NCBI GenBank assembly: GCA_036571765.1
Contig: BROE01000011.1
Coordinates: 11,951,957 to 12,015,956, forward strand
Direction: 5' to 3'
From: Plecoglossus altivelis
Lineage: Eukaryota > Chordata > Actinopteri > Osmeriformes > Plecoglossidae
DNA length: 64,000 nt
The notes under the pieces were generated by a model. It searched no databases. It saw only the letters and a program-made list of their open reading frames with translations, and had not been told where the DNA came from. This document shows positions 20,305-32,760 of this stretch, in pieces; positions within the stretch are counted from its first letter, which is position 1; each line of letters opens with the position of its first letter. Made by a program: the position numbers and the translations under genes.

Positions 20305-23300
20305 TTATTTGTAAGCATTGGCCTTGTGTTTCGGCAAGAAGTTAAAATTCTTTGGTACAGGTCCAAGCAGCATTTCACTGTGAAGGAAACAGGAATATGA
20401 ATCAATCACAAATATTACATTTGCACATTTGTCATACTTCAAACAATTTCTCATCTTCCATCCTTCAGTACTCCTCCACACACACAAAAAATCTTCGTTT
20501 CATGTTTCTCAAAAGACACATCACGCCCCTCACCTGATCTTGACCCAGTCCCCGACGTGCTGGCTGGCCATAAGAGACTCCAGGTAATCTCTCCCCAGGT
20601 AGAACGGTGGCCTCTCATTTATCTTTTGAGGCACTCGTTCCAACACCCCCACTGGTATGTATCTGAAATATAGAGATACGGAATATATACACACACGTTT
20701 GCTTTCTCCATTCCTCCCTTTTGCCCCCCCCCTCTCTTCCTGCTTCTCTCTCCCCCCCCCTTCCCTCTCTCTCCTCTTTCTTCTCTCTCCCCGTCCCTGA
20801 CTTCCCGTCCCTCTCTCTCCTCCCTCCCTCTCCTCCCCCCCTCTCTCTCCCTCCTCCTCCCTCTCCCACCTTCCCCTCCCTTCCCCACCTTCCCCCTCCC
20901 TCCCCCTCCCTCCCCCTTTGCCACAACCCAAATCCAGAGACTCCTCAGTCAGTTAAACATAAAAAAACAACAACATCCATTCTCTCAGAGAAATCGCTAC
21001 ACCTGTCAGCCAGTCCTCTGTATCTCCCCCACCTCCTCCCTCTCCTGTCACCTGCACATGAAGGACAGCCACTCCAGCAGGAAGTTCCTGGTCTTCTCCA
21101 GACCTTGCGTGTCGGAGCCCCAGTGCTCCAGACCGTAATTACTAAAGTCCCTCAGCACGTCCAGGCGCTCGGAAGACGAGATGTCCCAGTTGCGACGCTC
21201 CTTGATCTCCGTGAAGATCCAGGGTTTGATAAGGGCGCCCCTGCAGGACGTTGGAAGGATTACACGTATAAGTGTCAAAAATGAAGTTGAATTTTAATTG
21301 TTAGGTCTTCTTCATTCAGAAAAAAACAATGGCTGTTTAAAATGTAACAGTTTAAAGATAAGATTGCTCACCTCGCCAACATAATACCAGACACTCCAGT
21401 CTCTCTGGCCTTCATGGCATCCTCATAGGACAAAATGTCTCCATTACCTGCAGAGAGGAAGGATTAGATAGGATCGAACTCAGCGTTGCAGGAAAGCAGT
21501 CGGCTAAACTTACTTCAAACGACCGGAGATCAGCACAACAATAATGCACTGCAATAACGTATCAATGTACCAGCACAACAATAATGCACTGCAATAACGT
21601 ATCAATGTACCAGCACAACAATAATGTACTGTAATAATGTATCAATGTACCAGCACAACAATAATGTACTGTAATAATGTATCAATGTACCAGTACAACA
21701 ATAATGTACTGTAATAATGTATCAATGTACCAGTACAACAATAATGTACTGTAGTAATGTATCAATGTACCAGCACAACAATAATGCACTGCAATAACGT
21801 ATCAATGTACCAGCACAACAATAATGTACTGTAATAATAAATCAATGTACCAGAACTACAATAATGTACTGTAATAATGTACCAGTAATGTGGTGTAATA
21901 ATGCTCCAGTACAACAATAGTGTACTGGTCTCCACTCACTCGTGAGAGAAAGCGCACTTGTTCATTTCAATGCTTATTGATAATGTGTACTTATTCCATG
22001 TATTGATAAAGTAGAAACTGCATTAGCATTAGGCCAGCGTACCAAACAGAGGGATGGGACTAGCAATCTTGGAGCAGGTATTGATGTAGTCCCAGTCAGC
22101 CATCTTGGTGTAACGCTGTTCTCTGGATCTGCCGTGTAGCTGGACAGAGACGAAAGCTTTCAAAACATGAACCTCTCACACAGACGCCAACAGAACCAGT
22201 CATTGAGACCATTACAACCTCGATAATGGGAGTAAAAGCTACATTTCAAAGACCATCAAACCATCCGGTTCTTCATTGAGAGACGCAAGAGTTTACAATA
22301 AGAGATGAGTTTCAATCGGTAAAGTCCTCTGTCAACTGTATTGCAAGCGTGATGAGGATGTGACATCACTTGTCATCTGTGACACTGCTTGTGGAAAACG
22401 TACGTCAAACGTGATTGGACAGCTCACCGTAATCATGGAAACCCCCCAGGTCTTCATCTCAGGGATAAGCTTGTGAGCGATGCAGGACTTTTCCTGGACT
22501 CCTGTGCGGATCTTCACTGTCAGAGGAACGTCGAGAACCTGAGAACCATGTTCCATGAAGGTCAAAGCTTTAAAAGGTCATCAAAATCCGTATCTAACCA
22601 AGATGCAGAACGATCACACCTCAGGTTAGAACCCACCTGATTCTACAGGGTTCCACATCTTAGGTGCTTTAGGTTGTAGAACCTTGCATTGATTGTGATG
22701 TCATTTGACATATTTTAAGCGTTACGCAAGTTCACTCGCCTCTTTACTATGGCGGAATTAACCAAGTTAAGATCACGTCAACATCATAAAGTGTATAGCA
22801 TCATCTTACATAGTTCATCCCACGAATGATTTGCTCAAACTTGTTGGTGCGTGTCATCAGCCCGCAGCCTCCACCCTACAGAGACAAAAGAAATGAAAGT
22901 GAAACATGCTACATGTACCATTATACAATATTAAAATAAAATCTAGTGAGAGTAATAACGATAACTCTTTTCCCTAGAGTGATGTACAGTACAGAGGGCT
23001 TTCGAGACCTCCTGATCTGCAATCAAAAGCACTACTATTGATCTGCACCCAGATGATGACGAACAGGTAGACAGCTTGGTAGACAGACAGGTATACAGCT
23101 AGGTAGGCAGACAGGTATACTGCTAGGTAGACAGACAGGTATACAGCTAGGTAGACAGCTAGGTAGACAGACAGGTATACAGCTAGGTAGACAGCTAGGT
23201 AGACAGACAGGTATACAGCTAGGTAGACAGACAGGTATACAGCTAGGTAGACAGACAGGTAGACAGCTAGGTAGACAGCTAGGTAGACAGCTAGGTAGAC

Positions 23301-26300
23301 AGACAGGTATACAGCTAGGTAGGCAGACAGGTATACAGCTAGGTAGACAGACAGGTATACAGCTAGGTAGACAGCTAGGTAGACAGACAGGTATACAGCT
23401 AGGTAGACAGCTAGGTAGGCAGACAGGTATACAGCTAGGTAGGCAGACAGGTATATAGCTAGGTAGACAGACAGGTATACAGCTAGGTAGGCAGACAGGT
23501 ATACAGCTAGGTAGACAGGCAGGTAGACAGCTAGGTAGGCAGACAGGTATACAGCTAGGTAGACAGCTAGGTAGACAGACAGGTATACAGCTAGGTAGGC
23601 AGACAGGTATACAGCTAGGTAGACAGACATGTATACAGCTAGGTAGGCAGACAGGTATACAGCTAGGTATACAGCTAGGTAGACAGACAGGTATACAGCT
23701 AGGTAGACAGGCAGGTAGACAGACAGGTAGACAGGCAGGTAAACAGCTAGGTAGACATACAGGTATACAGCTAGGTAGACAGGCAGGTAGACAGACAGGT
23801 ACACAGGCAGGTAGACAGGCAGGTTGACAGACAGGTAGACAGACATGTAGCCAGCTTCCATCCATGACATCTTCTCTGTCTGGGTTTCTTCGGATCAGCA
23901 GAACAAGCAGGGAGGAAAGCTACTGTCTTCCTGTACAGAGGGAAGTGTGTGATAATAAGGACAGTTACCTTTTTGTACACAAGGTCGATGGGGCAGCCGG
24001 AGTTAATATCCACAAAGTCCACATCGATGTTGTTGTTGAGCAGCTCCGCACATCTGGTCATGGTGTCTGGAAAGCAGCCTTCCAGCTGGACACACAGAAC
24101 CACTCTCAGGTCACGAGGTTCAGCCATGTTTATTTACCTCAGTTGGATATTCTACAATCATATAACTAGTGATTCTTTCTGACAAACATCTTCCTAAGCC
24201 GTTTTCTCGATTTAAACTTTCCGTTTCAAGTTTTTAATACAATATAAGGAACGTTTCACACCACGAATTGGCCTTAAAATAGACGCAATAAGCCTTTATC
24301 ACGTCACACATAATTTACAAAAAGTAAATTAAAGTTGTTTTTTTGTTTTTTTAAACAAAACGAGAAAAAGGTGAACCGGCCCTTTAAGAACAGTCCTACC
24401 TGCACTCCAAACAGGTCCTCACTCTCATGCCTCTTCAGCAGAGCCCACTCTGACGACTGGCCCTGCAGAAGGTTGGTGCACATGGCCATCTCTCCACATG
24501 TGATGTCAGCGCCGAAACGCTTGCACACGCGCCTGAAAGGCAGGTTTCCACACTGCGAAGGAGAAGAAGAAGAAACACCGTTCAAATAGTTGAACAGTTA
24601 ATATAGACGGTCTATTCAGAATAGAATGTAGATGATTACCGTTGTCAAGGGGGCGAGGTAGAGTTTGTCTTTGAAATCCACCTGGAAGCAGATAAAGAAA
24701 TACATTCTCAACATAAAAAGAGCTTCTATGTGACTGTGTATGTGCTGTATGTAAAAGTATAAAGGGTGTTAAGTCAAGTGAAGCATACCTGTTTTTTTTC
24801 AGATGGTCGTAATTTTATCACGTCGACATCAGTCAGAGGTCCTACAGTCTTCACTGCAGCTGGCGTCTCTGTCCTCGCCTGACAAACACACCAAGAACAA
24901 TACATCCATCTGTTCAGTCTTTTCATTGCCGTCTGTCTGTCTGTCTGTCTGTCTGTCTGTGTACCTGCCTGTCTGTCTGCCTGCCTGTGTACCTGCCTGT
25001 CTGTCTGTCTGTGTACCTGCCTGCCTGTGTACCTGCCTGTCTGTCTGTCTGTGTACCTGCCTGTCTGCCATCTGTCTGTGTGTACCTGTCTGTCTGTCTG
25101 CCGTCTGTCGGTGTACCTGTCTGTCTGTCGGTGTACCTGCCTGCCTGTCTGTCTCTGTCCTAGGACTGTACACCTTAGGACAGATTATCTTACATGTTCT
25201 GTCATGACCACACTGAACGTCTAGATATGATGGTAGCTTTACCTCTGCAGTCGGTTGGGTGTTTGGAGTGTCTGGTTCGTCTCCTGCAGGAGTCAAGTTC
25301 TCCGCTGCACAGCAGCTGCCTGGTTGTGAGAAACACCAAGTTGTCACGTGGATATCAAAAACACGTTCATCAACATGGAAGAAGTCATTTAACGGAAAAC
25401 CGTATACATTGTATCCTCACTACTCTATGGTGCCAGAACTTTTACCTAGCCATGTTTTCTCACCGTTTCCCTGCTTCTTATCAACAGCATCCTTCTTCCC
25501 GCCATCTGTTCCTCGGTCTCCACCCTTGAAAATGGTTTTCAGGTACTCGGCGGACATCTTGAATGACACCTTCTTCTTCCGCAGGTGCCACTGCAGGTCT
25601 TTATCCAGAGTGTTTTTAATCAGCATCCTCCCCTCTGTGGCTTTCACTCGCTCCTCGTTCACTAGGTTCTTGAGGTCGGGCCCCGTGTGGGCCTTGGCGA
25701 AGCGGCAGCTGAGACCGTACGGGCATTTCCCTAGCGTGTCGTAGACGTAGCAACGGTCGCCAACGTCGGCCGGCTTGGCAGCCATGTACGCCGCGACGTC
25801 ATGAAAGAATTTGCATTTGTCACCGAACACGCATTTAATCTCGCGCTCCTGAAGAGATCAGAAAAAAAGAGACTAACATTTCCATGACCTTGGTCTCGGT
25901 TTTAATTAACAACCCAGTGTTTGCTGAATGTTAGATTCCAGTTTAAGATATGAGACAATAGCATACACCATTAAACTCAAGATTTCTGGCTAACTTGCAA
26001 TGCTGCTGGTACATGCGATGCACACTAACGGATCAACTTTCCACTAAAGTTCGGTGTCATTAAGACTAAGCCGTTGAGTGGAAATCAGTGTTTTGTAAGT
26101 GTGGCCACAATTGGCTGTAAGTCAGAGAAGCCGACGCACCTGAACGATGGATGGACACAATCTTCTCTCGTCGTAGCTTGTTGGTTTTGTGTGCGGCCGC
26201 GATTTATTCTGTCCTCTTATTCGCTTGCCGTCTGGCTTCCCTGACTTGTCCGTCTCGCCTTCATTCGGTTTCATTCTCTTCTCCGGCGGCTCCTCCGTTG

Positions 26301-26610
26301 TCTCTGATCGCTCTCCAACCTCACCGTCATCGCCAACCTCTTCGCCTTTGCGACTCTTCCATTCATTGTCTAGAAAATTGTGGAATTTCTCTTTGGTTGT
26401 TAAGAATCTGCAGAGGTCAAAAACACCTTTCAGATCAGAAACGCACCCAGGCTGTCAGTTTAGATTACCGCAGTGAAACTAGACAGAGACCGAATGCATA
26501 TAAGGGTCAAGTTTGTACTTTATTACTTACTGAGATTTTATTGCCGCATTGCCTTTTTCAGTCCCGTTTAATCCTTGGTTTTCCGTGGGTTTGTCTAGAA
26601 TTGTCTCCAT
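20305..26610 (-). CDS. dus3l: tRNA-dihydrouridine(47) synthase [NAD(P)+]-like, 15 exons
   Basis: FMN enzyme that reduces U47 of tRNAs (and some mRNA sites) to dihydrouridine. Exons: 26531-26610, 26140-26407, 25464-25848, 25243-25319, 24789-24878, 24640-24681, 24400-24552, 23969-24085, 22810-22875, 22428-22538, 22043-22139, 21372-21447, 21052-21240, 20534-20662 and 20305-20377. They total 1953 nt and 650 aa, the length of human DUS3L. Residues about 100-165 form two CCCH zinc fingers (CVFGDKCKFFH and CYVYDTLGKCPYGLSCRF). The TIM-barrel starts near 300 (LYLAPLTT / CGNLPFRRVCKRFGAD), has the catalytic Cys in NSGCPID near 396, GGGCGLM, TVKIRTGV, LHGRSREQRYTK and GNGDILS, then the helical tail ending HKANAYK. 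The introns hold several minisatellites. Start METILDKPTE is the first Met before a good donor. Confidence 0.95.
20705..20925. repeat. CT-rich polypyrimidine tract (CTCTCC/CCTCCC)
   Basis: Low-complexity pyrimidine-rich stretch in the dus3l intron between the last two large exons. The long frames over it on both strands are compositional artefacts. On the dus3l sense strand it is polypurine (GGGA-rich). Confidence 0.85.
21515..21910. repeat. 40-bp minisatellite
   Basis: About nine to ten tandem copies of a 40-bp unit (CCAGCACAACAATAATGCAC then TGCAATAACGTATCAATGTA) in a dus3l intron. There are C/T variants (GCACTGCAATAACG versus GTACTGTAATAATG) that alternate in blocks, suggesting unit-level duplication. 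Confidence 0.85.
23050..23868. repeat. About 0.8-kb GTAGACAG/CTAGGTATACAG satellite
   Basis: Nested tandem repeat in a dus3l intron built from 4-bp steps (GGTA GACA) combined into 12- and 24-bp units (CAGCTAGGTAGA, CAGACAGGTATA). Being built of 4-bp multiples, it is open in several frames, giving spurious frames of up to 298 codons such as YLAVYLSVYLAVYLS. These are not genes. Confidence 0.9.
24926..25162. repeat. (CTGT)n-derived microsatellite with GTACCTGC interruptions
   Basis: CTGTCTGTCTGT runs broken by CTGTGTACCTGCCTG in a dus3l intron. Predicted frames over it are low-complexity artefacts. Confidence 0.88.
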
Positions 26611-29600
26611 CACGTATCCGGTAGTTACTATGACAGTAGAAAACTACACTAAGTACCCAAATAAGAAAACACCGGCCAGTTATCGGTGAAGGACCTCTGA
26701 ACAAGCCGACAGTGCTTAAGTTGAGGTACAGGACTCAAACAATGCTGGATGGCCACAATGGTGAAGTCATCAATAAAATACCGCTGACCTAGCTAGAATG
26801 CTTGAGTTAACAAGGATGTTGTTATCTTTAATGTTCCCTGGTTCGCCAAACTCACACTATTTAGCAGGCTAATCCATGCTATCTAACGTCAATTGACAAT
26901 CTTACAGACTATAAAATGTCTGCAGTTTGACTGGTTTACTTTGGAAAAAGAGAATGCAGCAGCTAGCTAGAGCTAGCTAACTGGCAAACCAAACATCTCG
27001 GGTAACTACAAGGCTAGCTAAACGTATTTTACTGCATCATTGGTGAGAATTAATAACTCAACGGTAACATCTCCATTTGCAACACGAAGTTTGACCTTAG
27101 TACATATACAGTTCGTTAAAAGTAGTGTTAGTCACAACAACAATGCAAGTTAGGTTTCGTACCAGTCTACAACTACAGTGGCTACCACATGAGACCCGAG
27201 AAGTACACCAATTCTAATGTTCGTGTAGATGAAAGTAGACTGTCTTCAGATAAACATTGGTTCCGCCAGATAGCGCAGCGGTAGATGTGTAGAATAAAAA
27301 TAATCAAACTATGTAGATAAAAAATTAAATGAAGTAATATGAATCTTCCTCTTAAAAAAAACCCATCCATCGCAACTTTTTGTCACACAGCCTTTGCCTA
27401 TTATCGAACAGGATCTATTAACTCTGTTAAAATGAATTATAATAAGAGTACAGCAGAGGGCGCTGTTTGTCGATGGTTATTCTCCATGACGCTACATACC
27501 GTTGTACTGTACCTCATTTAATTACGAGTTTAAGGCACTGGTGCTTCAAACCAAACCCAATGTCATAAACAGTGCAAAACTATCCTATTAAATCGTCTAC
27601 AACTTTCCATAGATTTATCCACCCACGGACCCACCCGTGCGTCCTCTGCCAGTCGGTATTCTGACGGCCAAACCTTGCTAGCAGTCGCTGGCTAGGATCA
27701 GACCATATAGAACTGTATATATTATCAGGATCAGCCGCTTAAGTCGACACAATCTTCTCTCTGACTCACACTCCATAGCAGAGTTTGCGTGGATGAAATG
27801 AGGCAGTGAGGGAAAAGCTGCATCGTCGGTAATCGTTTTTAATGGAAGAATAACATTTGTAATTTTGCAGATTACGGTAATTTTCCTACATTAATCCGTT
27901 ATCAAAGCACAGCAGGGGGTTTGCACGAGCAGCCCCACTAGGGCGTTCATAAGCGCGCGTGCCGATGTGCCTTTCTCTGGAACACGGGCACATGTACAGA
28001 TTTATGTCTTAGTGTTTCTAAATCGCTTGTGGAGATGTTGATGCTGATGACACATTGAATGTGTTTTAGCAAGAACCTTCTCCCAGCGGCTGTGTGATCA
28101 TCTTCCCGGTAATTCCAAATAGATCAGAGAGAAACCAGTCACTAGTACAAAGATTCTCTGGTCCAGGTTGATTGGAGGTAGTTAATATAACCTCTTATAA
28201 AGTATAACTTCACCGGAAGTTCTTGACCCCTCCTGGGTTTTTTGTTTTTTTGTTGACAGAAATAATTATCACTGTCTGTAAATGCACAGCCAAAATAGCA
28301 GTTTGCTATTTGTTAGGATATGGAACTATAGGAATGGTTGTAGTCTCGCAGGTTACCTCTCTTTGCAATGTGTACTTACTGTGGCGGTGATGGACACTGG
28401 TCTTCTTTGATCACTCAAATATATATAGCAATGAAAGTGAACAGTATGGCTTCTGTGGTGTTAATGTGTGATAAAACGCCAAAAAATATTTGAGCTGTAT
28501 GCAAGTGGGCCATAAAGTGGAAAAGGTTTGAAATAGCTGATCTACTGAGCGCAGCAAGAGAAAAACAAATCAAGGGGTTATGTCTTTTAAATCGAGTTAT
28601 AGAACAAATATTTGATTTAGCACAGCATCATGCCAGCGATAGTTGAAACAAACTTTATTCAGAACCAACGGAAAACCTTAGGGCCCAACTGTCAAAGCTG
28701 TGAGGCAACTCGGATTAGAAGGCTGGAGCCTTCTGTCGCTGACTAGGACACGCCGCTTTAGATGTAAAATAGCGAAGGAGGAGAAGAAGAAAAAAAAGAT
28801 AGCTATTTTCAGGGTATTGAGGGAACTACGTATTAGCATACACCCGTTTGAAAAGAGGCAAAGGGCAGGGGTGAGCGAGAGACGAGGAATTGGAGGGGGT
28901 AGTTTAATCTGAGATAGAAGATTTGAGTATTGTCAGTCAGGGTTTTGTTCAGGGATAAATGTGAGGCTAGAGAGAGGTTAGTCTGTTGTGAAAGCTGTAG
29001 CGTTGGCCCAGGGTTCGCTCTTCTGCAGGGATGAGATCGGTGTTGGAGTCAGTGACAGTTGTACGTGTGTGTTTGCACTGGTGTCCTCGTTCAAAGCCGA
29101 AGATGCAAATGCTTAGTTATCCAATTAATAACAAAGTATTGTTGCTGTATTTAAAAATGCTGGAGATGGTAAAATGAGTAGGATAATTAGGATACCAGTT
29201 TATCACATTTTAACACATGGCCAATTCCTGTATTAAAACTGCAGATGCCTCACTTAGTGGTGCGACAAGCTAATTCTCACCTTCCCCTCTCACTGACTAA
29301 CGATAAACATCGTTGAAAAGAAAAAGCGCAGGCACCTTTAAAACTTCGACAACAAAAACCTACTGTTCCAAGCTGCCAGGCTAAAATTCAGAGAACTTAA
29401 AGATTGAATTTAGACCCAGTGTCCCTAAATCCAGCAGGCATTCTGTAATGGATTCATTTCATCAACTCTTTGTTGCTTCAGTGCTTTTGTCCCGTCTATA
29501 CGCTGTCTGTTCCGAGTGAGGAGCGTTTTAGACATTTCTTAGCAGTGAAAGTAGGGGGCCTTGTCAGATGGCTTGTTTTGGGTCTGTTTCACTCCCCATG

Positions 29601-31851
29601 AAGTGTCACCCAAAATGGTCGACCCCGTTGTAGGAACCCTGCTAGTTAGAAAGGAAGATCATGTCACTGTTCATGTGCTGCATCTAAGGGCTCTGCACTA
29701 ACCTTTTCCCTCACTGTCCAAGTGCTGTCCCGAGTTGCAAAATGAACTGTTTCAAACTGAAATGGTCAGTGTCCCAAAATGTAAATTCTTGTCTTTTTGC
29801 ATTTTCACATTCCGACATAGGCATAGGCTATTTGGCTATTTGCAACACTATTTATGTCATCCATATGGTTGTGGGGCTCCAATACATGCCTGAATTTCAA
29901 TGTGAATACGGGCACTATTGAGATGGGCCTAACACAATACTTGGTGCATTTCTAACGGTTTAAAAAAATATTTTAAACAAAAAAACACAAATATTTACAA
30001 ATATTTTCATTAAGAATTATTTACAAATAGTGTTGAAAGGTATAATGTTCTCTCTCTCTCTCTCACTCTCTCTCTCTCTCTCTCCCTCTGCATATAGCCT
30101 GGTGGTTTCACCATCTCTCTTTATAGAGGACACCCTTTAATGAAAGGCAGGCTTTTTAGATCAATTGACTCATTGCGCCAGCATAGAGGGCCGGTAATTT
30201 CACGCTCGGTTGTTGGCTAACAAGGCTCCATGCACAAGCAACTCTCAATTGAACCTCACTCAGCATCTGATTGGCAGGAGCTACAGGAAAGTGTATGGCC
30301 TACAATAGAGTCACTCGAGTTGCCACGGAAACTGTCTCTATGGCGGCAGGCCTGCATTGATGAGGGGAGGGAGGGGTGGGTGGGCAGAGGAGTTGGCCCC
30401 GCCCAGCAGGTGAAGGAGAGGGAGCACACTAGACTGGAAATTCACGAGACAAGCACCTACAGAGCTGCTTCTGACTGCGAACACAGCTATGCAGGAGAAA
30501 ACCAAAACAGACTTATGACCCATGATCTAAGTTGTGAGGGGGAAGATATTTGGATTTGGGGAAGAGTTGAATCATGTAAAATCTTGGAGGAAATCTCAAA
30601 TCTGATGTGCCCAAGCTGACAGGGTAATATACAGTTGGGTGGCATGTCCTCAATCTCAGACCGTGCGTCAGAGATTAGAAGAAGGCTGAAATTAAGGGTT
30701 ACTTTGCTTGTGAGTCACATACAAACCACACACCACACCACACCATGCCACACACATACACACACCACGCCACACCACACACATACACACACATTCTCAG
30801 AATAGATAAATCATCATGGCATCGTCCTCATCACTGAGTAGCAGCTAATTCTTTTAAAACGAGGATATACCAGGACTGCTCAACATTAATTTCACAAATA
30901 TTCATGTAAAATAGCAGTACATTATAATCTTATTTATTGTTAGATTAGAGGACTCAGGTTTCATGAGACGCACTAACGAATGGTATGATGCGATTTGACA
31001 CAACGGTCTCCGTTAAAAAAAAACAGCGTTCCTGTGGCCTCTGCCCTGTTCGGTGTCTCATTGTTGTTTGATCGTATCTGCACTGTGGCAGGGATGGGAT
31101 TGAACTGGGGAGGGAGGGGGGGGGAGTTTTCATTCTTGTCTGTCAGCTTGTTGCTCCAAGGCATGAATGTGCTGAAACAACTTTCCCATGCTGCAGAGAA
31201 GCTGGTCTGCAGGTTCGCCGACAGGGGATCCGATCAGCGTCGTCTGTGGCAAAGCAGAAACAGGGTGACCCATCTGACCTACGACCTTTGGCCCCTGACC
31301 CTTGAAGACTGAACTAGCACGCAGGCTCAGCAGCTCAGACATTAGGTTATGAAGGGACCAGGATCCCCTTGTCACAGTTCAGACTGTTTGTTTACACATA
31401 CAAAGAAAAGGCACTGTCTGCCTGGTGCTGTTTGTTAGAAGTGGAATACTTATGAGACCGATTTGTTTCTCTGCGGTCCAAAATAACCGTGTTTGCGAAA
31501 ACATATTTCTGGAAACATTTTGGATTCTTGATGTCTGAGGGGAGGCGATAGGGGGGAGGAGAGAAGGTTCATGCATAATTCAGAGGGGAGCGGCGAGGTT
31601 AGCCAATTAAAGTCTAGATCTGTACTGCTCCTGGGAACCAGGGACATACACTGTAGGTGTTCTACCCTTCTAGTATTTACAAGTACAAACAATGTGTTTT
31701 GGTGAGTGTTTGGATGGGTGGACTCGCATGCATATTTTTGCACTGCTCGTATATATTAGAGGGTTAACCTTCTGACACCTCCTATTTAAAATCTTTTTTC
31801 TTTTGTCTCTCTGTCAGTGTCTGTCTCTCACTTTGTCTCTCTCTCTCTGTT

Positions 31852-31929
<78 letters not shown>

Positions 31930-32760
31930 CTCCTCCGAGGTCTCTGCAGCCTGCAGGGTCATCCGGCCAGCTGTAAGGCTGTCACTCCACAATCGGCTTT
32001 AATTTCACACCTCCTCTGCAGCGGGCACTAATCCGCCGGGTGACAGCAACCCCCTGAAGGCCCAGCTGCACGAGTCAGGCATGGTCACACATCTACTCCA
32101 GCATACAAAGATTACAGCTATTGCAGGCACGGCGCTGCATTTCGCCAAATATCATCCCCGTATAATGAGTTGATAAAAAAAATCCCAATCTCTTGTAATT
32201 GTGTGGGTAATTTTATATTTGCTTTTCGCTATTTATAATAAATTAAACTCGCGTGAAAAACAATGAAAGAGTTAGTGGTTTCGTTTATAGCAGGCAGAGT
32301 ATCCTGTTCAATATTATAACGTTGATGTTTAATTACAGTAAGCTAATGCAAATGTGAAGATACTATCCCTATTCCTAGACCATCCCTATACAACACAAAC
32401 TGAAACAAAAAAAGAGACTATCCCTAAAAGTGCCATCTGTTTTCAGGCTCCACCTTCAAACCAGAGAGGCGCCTGCCTGGAGACTGGATTTCATAGAGAC
32501 GAACTGTCCCGAACAGGATATGGCGACAGAATTACACGGCACGCGGCCAAACTCTATGTATTTTGCTGTTTAAAAGACAAAACGTAAATGTTCGTGAATA
32601 TTTATGCGTCTAAAGCGGAGTTTCTTTGTCTCATTTGAGGCAAACCAAATCAATAGCTAGCTCACAAACGCGTTGGCGTATGAGTGCTGTAACAGAGGCG
32701 TAAGGTAAGGACGGACTGCTGAAATTGTAAAGAAGACCTACATGAACAAAAGTTTGGAAG
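26611..32760. other. 6-kb intergenic region between dus3l and fzd1 (divergent promoters)
   Basis: No gene is supported. The left end holds the dus3l promoter and the right end the fzd1 promoter and 5' UTR. Simple repeats lie at 30049-30085 (CT)n, about 30725-30792 (CACAC-rich) and 31863-31928 (CA)n. The 129-codon frame at 30230-30619 has no domain and no splice or homology support. AT-rich, non-repetitive blocks, for example 32090-32290, could be regulatory elements of fzd1 but this cannot be shown without alignment. An A-box-like sequence near 27266 has no matching B box. Confidence 0.5.
31863..31928. repeat. (CA)n microsatellite
   Basis: About 33 perfect CA dinucleotides preceded by a CT-rich run (31806-31862), forming a compound CT/CA repeat upstream of fzd1. 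Confidence 0.95.

Noticed and set aside
20721..21284. 187-codon plus-strand frame rich in Pro/Leu/Ser
   Set aside because: Translation of a pyrimidine tract and the antisense of a dus3l exon.
22974..23870. Minus-strand frames of 298 and 276 codons with YLAVYLSVYL or CLPSCIPVCL repeats
   Set aside because: They are read-through of a satellite with 4-bp-multiple units, open in several frames at once and lying in a dus3l intron.
27262..27290. Possible tRNA gene or SINE head (TAGCGCAGCGGTAGATG, A-box-like)
   Set aside because: No B box at the right distance and no cloverleaf; at most a fragment.
30230..30619. 129-codon plus-strand frame
   Set aside because: No recognisable domain, no splice or promoter context and no codon-level signal; an accidental frame in the 6-kb intergenic region.
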